Shown piece by piece: positions 48,401-57,300 of a DNA stretch of 64,000 nucleotides (positions within the stretch are counted from its first letter, which is position 1; the number at the start of each line of letters is the position of its first letter). The DNA is taken from contig CH002078.1 in NCBI GenBank assembly GCA_000149265.1, forward strand, positions 784,850 to 848,849, written 5' to 3'. Both the position numbers and the translations under genes were made by a program. This stretch comes from Ciona savignyi (taxonomy: Eukaryota > Chordata > Ascidiacea > Phlebobranchia > Cionidae). Under the pieces are notes generated by a model, which was not told the origin of the DNA, did not search any database, and saw only the letters and a program-made list of their open reading frames with translations.

Positions 48401-48627
48401 TTTTAACGACTGTTCGTTTTGCCGTTTTTTTCCTGTTTCTGTTTACTTAGTTGCTTCATCACAGAAAGCAGCCGGTATGCAGTGGTTCTGGCGGGTGTAT
48501 GGCAAGATGCACCAAACCAAAAGTAAAACCATTATTTTCGAGATGGATTGGAGAGTGCATGGGTGAACAGTCGTGCAAATGTTCGTTAGAACCCGTGGAC
48601 AATGTTATCGGTGCTATATGTGTATGA
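33418..48627 (+). CDS. CRISP-like secreted CAP protein, right copy (one 2-nt frameshift in exon 10)
   Basis: Exons: 33418-33489, 34757-34885, 35350-35453, 36040-36131, 36555-36633, 36766-36878, 45429-45531, 46150-46300, 46505-46664, 46853-47052, 47823-47928, 48465-48627. All introns are GT/AG and every phase agrees (0,0,2,1,2,1,2,0,1,1,2). The encoded length would be about 489 aa. Regions: signal peptide 1-24 ('AAFMFFAVCRTGAAN'); unrecognised region 25-160 with a Cys cluster (SCC, SCFNEYCETC, CECLKTCQGAC); Thr/Ser-rich stalk about 160-215; CAP domain about 217-400 (ECLRYHNFFR, EWDSR, AKRWAIHL, GVGENIGW, GHYTQMLW, HYYPAGN); Cys-rich tail 401-489 (SCSNDDRC, SCRCQ, CSGSGGCMARC, SCKCS). The CAP plus Cys-rich tail order is that of CRISP-type proteins. 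Versus the left copy, 2 extra nt near 46890-46899 break the frame just after MLWRTSTR. This may be a real lesion or a sequence error. Intron 6 is 8.5 kb and holds D1-D3. Confidence 0.78.
35010..35575 (-). mobile_element. Mirror copies of SINE A (degraded) and SINE B around exon 3
   Basis: Family A remnant about 35010-35240, family B about 35465-35575. They are the counterparts of 29740-29990 and 29440-29545. Confidence 0.6.
35683..35968 (+). mobile_element. SINE family A, best-preserved copy
   Basis: 'acatattagtctagtggtta' head, 'gaaggtttgcagatacgaaa', 'gtggattaatgggttctacc', 'gctccggtaacccgac', 'cccgtgtgttaatccccttg' and an A/T-rich end 'aaatatcctatcct'. It lies in intron 3, shortly before exon 4. 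The head folds only approximately as a tRNA. Confidence 0.8.
36658..37070. mobile_element. SINE A tail and SINE B flanking exon 6, right arm
   Basis: Family A 3' part at 36658-36755 (plus) and family B at about 36955-37070 (minus), mirroring 28262-28365 and 27950-28065. Confidence 0.6.
38560..41590 (-). mobile_element. Foldback element 2, right arm, with ~334-bp tandem units
   Basis: Begins with 'ttatgggtcccatttggaaa'...'catcaaacgcttgacaggca' and then units in reverse orientation. 'gattgtgacaggtatgattt'-type landmarks occur at about 39005, 39340 and 39675. It ends with 'cacgtggttgacactctcta' at 40530-40552 and a further unit stretch to about 41580. The array is interrupted by the gap at 40007-40106. 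Mirror of 23515-27027. Confidence 0.75.
40007..40106. other. Assembly gap (100 N)
   Basis: The gap falls inside the 334-bp tandem array, so the number of units in the right arm is not known. Confidence 0.98.
42740..45300. mobile_element. Foldback element 1, right arm
   Basis: Mirror of 19795-22440. 'gcaagcataaacgcatgggt' and 'gggtcccatttgaacaaatt' are at 42890-42945, followed by about two units, the terminus module with 'cacgtggttgacactctcta' at 43948-43968, units in the opposite orientation, and the closing 'cctccaaatgggacccataa' at about 45281-45300. Confidence 0.7.
45568..45683. other. About 115-bp right-arm-specific segment in intron 7
   Basis: The left arm joins 'cataacttggt' directly to 'aaatttgaccacacaatt'. 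The right arm carries 'accgatatccttcagtacac'...'tcactgcaaacaaaa' between them. No target duplication or known family is visible. Confidence 0.55.
45895..46090 (+). mobile_element. Degraded SINE family A upstream of exon 8
   Basis: Mirror of 19131-19340: 'gtccgatcaaatagtctgct' and 'ctaccgaaggctgcaggttc'. Its 3' end lies about 60 bp from the exon 8 acceptor. Confidence 0.6.
47053..47120 (+). promoter_or_regulatory. Alternative 3' end of right CAP gene
   Basis: Retention past donor AATG/GTGAGA gives a short tail ending LKQF, a stop at 47103-47105, and AATAAA at 47115-47120. The arrangement is conserved with the left arm. Confidence 0.55.
47515..48440 (+). repeat. GC-box / 'aacgactgt' repeats and SINE B around exon 11
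   Basis: Repeat copies at about 47515-47620 ('aacgactgtcgttttgtcgt') and 48335-48435 ('aacgactgttcgttttgccg'). A family B SINE lies at about 47690-47790. Mirrors of 16780-17720. Confidence 0.6.
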
Positions 48628-49920
48628 ATGCACTACGTGCCCAGTTTGCTTAGACGTACCATTGATCAACAGACATACCAAGCATATTTGAAAATCAGTT
48701 CCACCAAACCTTACCTTACCGAAACAAACAACCAACTTTTTTTCCGATTTCAAAGCCAGTTACCACTCTTGTAATACGGTGTGCAATTGTTAAACCTTTA
48801 CTTATATCAAACTACATACAAGTGTGTACCAATTAAATCTTTTCGTATTTTACCATTATTACACAAAAAATTATTATTAATCGAGCATGTAACGTAATTA
48901 ATTCTACCAATATTATGTTTTCCTTATATCTACGTCTCAGATTGACTTTATTTATCTCAACTAAATACATATAAGTTTTTAAACCAACATTGTTATTACT
49001 AATGCACGAGAAAATTGGACATGATGCTTACTACTATACAGTATTTAATAAGCTAGGTGATTATTCTACACGAGGTTTTGATTTTAAACGATAAAATAGA
49101 AAATTGTGGTAATAATTGATGCTTTGCCATTTAAAATCTTCCGCTTTCAGTATGAATGGCTATATATGTTACGTGTAAGGCCTTCTTCCGGTGCGACCTG
49201 TATACACCCGAGTCCTTAACACAAGGAACATTTCAAATGCGCTGTTTGCTCACTCTAGATATCACTATGGTTGATTCATTATTGGCGGGACCATGCCTTG
49301 AACGATGAGCGGTTTTCTATTACAATAATTTTACATAAATAAAACAATAAATAATAATAAACAATTAGCTTACCAACTGTTTTTCCGTAGGTCTATATAA
49401 ATTCAGTAAGCAAATGTACGTAGTTTTACTACAAACATCAGTACAAAAAGAAGAGAACCACGAGGTTCACAAAATTATAAAACTATATTCATTATTACGA
49501 AAAATGACCTCACAATGGTTAACATAGACATTTTAAAAACATGAGTTTAAAAACAGATTAGACTTTACAGATGTTACATTACAAATGAGTAAAAGAGCAG
49601 GTATGTCTTACTGATTCAATTCGCGTGTACTTCGTACCGTATCATACAGAGCTTTAAGTTTTTGTTATAAATTTCAAATGTTTTTCTTAAGTTTATATCT
49701 TTTAAACAAAATATGAAATGTTTATTAAACCCACTTAATTTTTCATGGGAAAACACGTAACAGAATCTTATAATGTTACAAAGTAAACTATGAAAAAGAA
49801 ATCAACACAAAATAACCTAATTTATTCCGGAATATTCCTTAAATACATCGTAAAATCTAGACAATTTTAATAGTGTAAAAAGACAATTTTAATAGGAACA
49901 AAAAATATTTGAATATAGCC
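48628..49920. other. Intergenic DNA without recognisable features
   Basis: Mirror of 15300-16590. AT-rich; nothing recognised beyond the end of the CAP gene. Confidence 0.5.
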
Positions 49921-49925
49921 TACGA

Positions 49926-50165
49926 CAGAGGTCGACAACCTTTTGCACTCAATGGGCCATTTTAACTGATGTTTCACAAAAAAATCACTGGGAGTGGAAA
50001 AACTAATAACATTGTCGCAATAAAAGGAAAACAACACTGTGTAAGATAAAGACACAAGTGTGGTTCTGTTTTTTTTTCACTTATGCATTAGTATTAACCC
50101 CATTAAGCGCTCACTACAGTCGCAAAAAAGAGCCGCGCCGGAAGAACGAAAGAACCACATTCTCT
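49926..50165 (+). mobile_element. Possible hAT-like non-autonomous element, right copy
   Basis: Starts 'cagaggtcgacaaccttttg'. The other limit is uncertain. Mirror of 15057-15297. Confidence 0.35.
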
Positions 50166-50459
50166 TCTTTATGTTTTTAAATGGTAGGCCAGAAAAATCC
50201 AATTTGGTTGACAAGTTTAAATTACAAATTAAATGGACAAAGTATAAAATAAAATCCAAAAAATGAGTATTTAAATAATTATCTCAATTTAACCCAAAAA
50301 GTTACCTGTAAAATAAAATACAATTAGTTGTAAAAATGACCATGTGTATTATACAGCAGATTACTTAATGCCTGTAAGAATAAAAAGAGAATATTAATTA
50401 CGAAGAAATAATACGTAGCCGTTAACTTACTACCCGGACTGTATTGACTGAGTGCAAAA

Positions 50460-51200
50460 GCGCGTTACATAGGATAGAGGATAGTACAGGCTTTTTTTTG
50501 TTTATTCCCGTGAATGGAAAAACTAAGGGGGTTAACACACGGCCAATCGACAGAACACCTTGCGCCCATCATAGGGAAATACCCTAAAATTATATTTTGT
50601 TCCTAAATCATAATTGTGGCAGACATGCCATATTGCCCTGAAATCTTCAACAAGGAGTCGTCAAATCGAATAAAACCTTTACTAAGTGTGCAATACCATG
50701 ACCCATTTACGTAAAAACATAAATTTATGTATTAAACACATGGAAATTGCACGAAGCAATGAAAAACTAAAGCATTTTACTACTGCGTTTAACAAGAGGC
50801 TATAACTTAAAACATTTGTGGTAAACTGTTTGAAAATCTAACACGATTATTATTTTTTTAACTACACATGGAAAAGAAGTTTGGTTTTATAACTATGGGA
50901 CCCATGCGTTTATGCTTGCAGAAACAAAACTATGGCAGTCCGCTTAAAACGTTCTGCAATGTTAGATAACATGGACCTGACGTGCATATATCTGACATTA
51001 ACATATATTGTGTAGAAACATGAATAACAATATCGAATTGTTAGCACAGGGAACCATGCGTTTATGCTTGCAGAAACAAACTACATACTCGGTTTTTAAA
51101 TTACAAATTGTGGTTAGGGACCCTGCTCGCGTGAATATATAGCATACATTAAGTGTTTTAAAAAATGGTGATGGTAAAACACGTGGTTGACACTCTCTAA
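50460..51200 (-). mobile_element. SINE A tail plus foldback terminus fragment, right arm
   Basis: SINE A 3' part about 50460-50580, then the foldback terminus fragment ending 'cacgtggttgacactctcta' at 51180-51200. Mirror of 14015-14765. Confidence 0.65.
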
Positions 51201-51390
51201 TTCTCGCTTGATTTTAAAGTAATAATTGTGCTACTGCAATATACATTTATATACATATTTACAGTACAGGAAATGGTACAATGTTATATGTTTAGCCAGT
51301 TTAATAACCCTGGTATATAGTTCACTTCCACGACATATGGATATGAGGAATGGAATTAAACATGGACCAATTCTTGATAAACGTAAATAA

Positions 51391-54300
51391 TCATTCTATT
51401 TTTATCACCTTCGGAGCAGGTTCTCCTAGTCCCTGAAAGTAATTTACAGAGTTAAACATAATTCTTAATGTGATATACACTCATTATTGGTATATTCATT
51501 CAATCAAACATATTTATTTGTTAAACACACAGAACCAAAATTAATAATAAAAATACGAGAGTAAATTAAACTGAAGTTTAACCAGGAGAAACCGAGAAAG
51601 CATGCGGTTATCGGGGCAGATGCCACCTTATCATGAATGCAAATTAAACCATAAAAATAAAGAAATAAAAAAAGAAAAACTTGTGCAAACATGTGACATT
51701 GGCCAAAACTTAACAAAACTACAAAATGCATAATAAACAGTGATATACAAAGTTTTAGTTTATAGTTTATTCATTTTTTGCCCCAGTTTTTAAAAATGGC
51801 AAACGAATATAATCACGATACAGGAACGGGAAAAGACGGCAAAACGAACAGTCGTTAAAACACGTCAAAAAAAGATATAATTTAATAAATATAGCGGACG
51901 CGGCCGCCAAACCTAGGCGAAAGTTTTTATTAGATCGAGGTATGAAATAAGCAAAATAATGAAATTACAAAATAGCTAAGGCTTAAAACATATATTGGTA
52001 CATTTAAGTATTATAAATCCGTAAAAATTGTTTGTTAATTTGTTTTAAAAAAACATCCTTATTCTTTTAAAAGATACATCTATTACAGATCATGCTACTG
52101 GACCACGGTTATCTATAGATTTTTGACCTAATAATGTGTAAAAACAAGGAACCAAATAATCATAATGTACCACTTGTCTAGTAATATGATTATGAGTACA
52201 ATACAAAGGTTTAAATATAATTGAATGAAGCTTTTCCCCTTCTAATTGATGCATATCATGTTTTAATTCGTTTGCCATTTTTTAATACTTGGCAAAAAAT
52301 GAATAAACTAAACTAGACTAATTGTGAAGTATATGTAATGGGTAGAGAACGTTTTTTTATTTAAAGCAGAGACTGGTCTTATAATATCTATGCAATTTAA
52401 AAATTATACCGCACATACATATCTATGCATTTTAAAAAATATTTAGACTAGTTGCTTATTTACTACACATCTATGCAATCGAAACCAGTTGGCGTTTTAC
52501 TACATATCTATGCATTCAAAACAGTTGGCGTTACAGTGAATACGGCAAAAAGTAGAATAGTGGAGCAAGACAAGCAAAATTAAGATGGTGATTACCAATT
52601 TATAACGCATACATATATTAACAATTAACTTACGCTACGGTGCATATAGGTGCTGAAATGGGGCACCGGCTTCTTCAGGTTTAAATTTGCACCCTCTAAA
52701 ACCAAACCGGGTTGTTTGGCCATTTCTTTCATTGAAATCCCTGTAAAAAAAAGATTAGCAATCTACACGGCCATTAATATGTGGAAGCATCAGTAAAGTA
52801 CTTTGTGTTGCTGCAAATAAGTGATTAAGATGTTTTATTGACAAAAGAAACAAGATAGTTATCCTTGAGTAAGTTTGTGCATAAATGCAGCGACTTATTA
52901 CAAAAGAAATCGTTAAGCATATTTTTACAACCTTTTGCTGATTGAATTGTAAAATTCTTCAGATGTGCGAGTGCGATTATATGCTCCTGTATGATATCCA
53001 CTACCTCGTCTTGGAGCGATTCGACGAATCTCCCCTTGGTTATTTGACGACGGATTGTTGCCAACTTTGCTGGTTCGACTTCCAATACAAATTCCAGACA
53101 TCTGGTTGAGAACTCTCCGGCCAAGTAACCCAACTTGTAAAGTGCATAACACACCACCATCACCGACCCACCTGTAGCTAGTAGTTGGGGCAAGTACTTC
53201 GAAGTTTCGCAAACGGCGGTTGTAAGTGGCTTCACATTGCCTTCAATGTCAACAACATATCTTTCTTGATGATTTATTTCGAATCTACAATCTCTATGAT
53301 TGATGTTAAGGTTGATCCTTATTTGAGTAAAATTCGATTCATCGACTTCACCCGAAGAACCACCGCTCGGAGCTATTACCTATGACATTTTATAGAGTTA
53401 TCTCTTAAACAAACCAGTACGGTCGTGTTGCCGATTGGTTAATGACGAGCACATCATGGGTTAGAAACCTAGCTTGGTAAAAACAATACTGTTGTTTTCA
53501 CTAAAGGTTAGCGCTCCATGTGTACATAGAAAAAAGATTTTGTAATGCCGAACGCATCTATGATATCATCTATTATTATAAGGACGATAGAAACAGATAG
53601 TTAAAAACGCAATACAATAACACAATTTAATGTATATAACTAGTAATAGTTAGAGTCAAGAGAGATGTCGGTCGGATTACCAAGACTTCAAATGTTTAAC
53701 ACTAGAGTTGTTCGAAATACAATTTCCAAAATTTCTTAATTTTTTGGATGGCATTACTATTGGGGCGTCCACGTCATATTCTTTCTTATACATTGTTCAG
53801 CTGTTTCATATACGTAATAATAGCACATTTACGTGGCCGTATGTAGCGACAGTTTGTCCCTTTTCTTAATCATTTAAATCATATTTTAACGTATTGGCAT
53901 TTTGAAGTGAGTAATTGTCGTAATTTCAGTCGAACACCTTACGCACGCCCGTGTTGGCAATAATTATTTATCCGCGGCTTCTGCGTGTTCGACCTCTGTT
54001 ACTTATTTTGTGGCACATTTACTTTACGGTTTAAGGGGAGTTGACTGTTCTTATATTGTTAATATATTGCCTTTTCTTTTGTTTTAGAATTACAGTCAAT
54101 TAAACCCTAATAAATAAGGATTACGACAATTTAATTGACTGTAAATTTTTAAATGGATAAATGTTTAAGACCTGAACGATTCGATGCTGATGCTAACTCG
54201 CCAGATTCGAGCAAGAAATGGAAGCATTGGTTTCGAACATTCTCGAATTATATCGATAGCTTGGAGGAAATCACATCGGCAAGAAAGTTGAATATCCTCA

Positions 54301-57300
54301 TAAACCACGTGGATGTCAGCGTTTACGAGTATATCAACGAATTCTCGACCTACGACGACGCCATAGCGAATTTAAATGGTATCTATGTGAAGCCAATAAA
54401 TGAAGTCTTCGCTAGATATCAACTTGCCATTCATAAGCAGAAATTGGAGCAGACTCTAGACGATTACTTTCAACAACTGAAGAAATTAAGCAACGATTGC
54501 AACTTTACTGCCGTTTCAGGTGCACAGTATCGTCAAGAAGCTATTCGTGACGCATTTATATCAGGAATTCATTCTAATTACATCAGGCAACGACTGCTTG
54601 AAAGCGAAAATTTAGATTTACAAACCATATTTGACAAAGCACGTTCGTTGGACGTTGCTCAAAGAAATTCAGAACAAATTGCCACCGCTCATTTACCAAT
54701 TAACGAAACCGCAGTAATTTCAGCTCATATAAAGAAGAATCGCTCTATAGAAGCCAACGACTATGCAACAGCGGCAAATCAAAGGTGTTACTTTTGTGGA
54801 AACAGTCGGCATTATCGAAAATTCTGTCCCGCAAAGGATGCGACTTGTAGTAGATGCCATAAAGTTGGTCACTTTGCCAAAGTTTGCCGTTCGTCCCCTT
54901 ATAACAATCAAAATACATCAGCCGCCGTGAGTAATTCTACATTAATGGGTACCTCAACGTTACTTAAGTCCAGAAACCGGACAAACGTAGGGATTAAACT
55001 TAACGGAACACCTCTAAACGCCCTCATCGACACCGGCTCCACGAACAGCCACGTCTAGTAGTGACGTAGCAAAACGACTTAATCTTATTGCATCGGGAGA
55101 ACGCACACATATTGGTTTAGCTGTAAAGGGATGTTCTTCCCGCAGTCTGGGATCCAGTGTGGCGACTGTAGAAGTACTTCAAAGGACTTATAAAAACATA
55201 CCTTTATGTATTGTCGACGGGCTATTAACAGACGTTGTTCTTGGACAAGAGTTTATGGAACAACATAAGAGTGTCAATATACACTTTGGTGGATTAAAAC
55301 CGTCATTATACCTTGGAGCATTGCAGTCACTTAAGTGCCCATCGCCTCCAAGATTGTTTGACTACATGACACCGGACTGTCACCCTATAGTTACAAAATC
55401 ACGACGACATGCTGACAATCCATTCATAGCAGAGGAAACGAAAAGACTGCTGAGTGAAGGCATTATAGAACCCAGTAATTCTCCTTGGAGAGCCCAAGTT
55501 GTAGTAACTTCAAATGAAAACCATAAAAAACGAATGTGTATTGATTATAGTCAGACAGTGAACAAATTCACACAACTGGATGGTTATCCACTGCCACGCA
55601 TGCAAGACGTTGTAGAAAAAGTTGCCAAGTTCTGCATATTCACAACACTTGATTTAAAAAACGCTTACCATCAAGTTGAACTACCTAAAGACGCCCGGCT
55701 CTACACAGCTTTTGAAGCATGTGGTAAATTATATCAGTTTACAAGACTTCCGTTTGGTTTAAAAAATGCAGTTCCTTGCTTTCAGCGCATTATCAATGAT
55801 ATAATCGAGAAGTATGATTGTAAAGGAACTTTTGCATACCTCGACAACATAACCATCGGCGGTAAAACACAAGAGGAACACGATTTAAACTTAAAGAAGT
55901 TTCTTAAGGTAGCAGAGTCCTGCAATTTAACCTTAAACGAAAACAAGTGCACTTATTCAACTGATACAATAGATCTGCTTGGCTACAGAATATCAAAAGG
56001 AATGGTTTACAGCCGGATCCAGAACGCGTTAAATCACTATTGGAGATACCAGCACCGCAAAATGCCAAGTCTTTGCAAAGGATCATCGGCATGTTCGCAT
56101 ATTACGCTCGATGGATTCCTAAATACTCTGATAATATTAAGCCGTTGCTTGACGCCAAAGAGTTTCCTCTATCTCGTAATGCTATGAATGCGTTCAATAC
56201 ACTAAAAGAGACATTAAGTAAAGTGACTCTCGGAATTATAGATGATGACCTACCTTTTACCGTCGAAACAGATGCATCGGATGTGGCTGTTTCAGCAACT
56301 TTAAACCAAAAAGGTAGGCCTGTGGCGTTTTGGTCTAGAACCTTAAGTCGAAGTGAACTCCGTCACTCGAGCATCGAGAAAGAAGCGACCGCCATAATAG
56401 AGGCTGTACGGAAATGGAGTCATTTCCTACAGGGGCGGCGCTTCAACTTGGTCACTGATCAGAAATCCGTTGCGTTTATGTACGATGTCCAGAAACACGG
56501 AAAAATTAAAAATGATAAAATATTACGATGGCGAATGCAATTGGGCCAATACGACTATGAAATTGTGTATAGAGCTGGCAAATATAACTCCGCGCCTGAC
56601 ACACTGTCACGAGCGTTTTGCGCTGGTATGGGACAGTGTTCTTTAAGCGATATACACACCCACTTATGTCACCCAGGGGTAACAAGGTTATATCACTTTA
56701 TTAAGACGAAAAACCTGCCGTATACGCTTGAAGAAATTCGACGATCAGTAGCGGATTGCTCTATTTGTGCTGAAATTAAACCAAATTTCCACAAGCCGCA
56801 ATCTGTGCCCTTAATTAAAGCAACTCAGCCATTTGAGCGGCTTAGCATCGATTTTAAAGGACCTTTGCCATCAGTTACTAAAAACTATTACATACTTACA
56901 GTAACCGATGAATTTTCTCGGTTCCCCTTCGCATTTCCATGTCCCAACATGGAAAGTAAAACGGTAATCCAATGCTTAAATCAATTGTTTACCATTTTCG
57001 GCTTGCCGTCATACGTGCATTCGGATCGGGAAAGTTCCTTCATGTCGAAGGAATTTGTTGTTTACCTCAACAATCGGGGAATATCTACAAGTAACCCGTC
57101 CATCTATAATCCTCGCGGGAATGGGCAATGTGAAAGGTATAATGGAATCATTTGGACAGCGGTAAAACTTGCTTTAAAATCTAAGAACTTGCCAATTAAT
57201 AACTGGCAATTAGTTTTACCAGATGTGTTGCACTCAATTCGTTCTTTGTTATGCACAGCTACGAATGCAACACCACATGAACGAATGTTCAACTACCATC

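Noticed and set aside
50060-50266. 68-aa ORF and its antisense partner
   Set aside because: Lies in a hAT-like repeat; both strands are open by base composition, with no domain.
55050-55060. Programmed +1 frameshift between gag and pol
   Set aside because: The break lies within the protease, after its active site, with no slippery context I recognise; kept only as a possibility.
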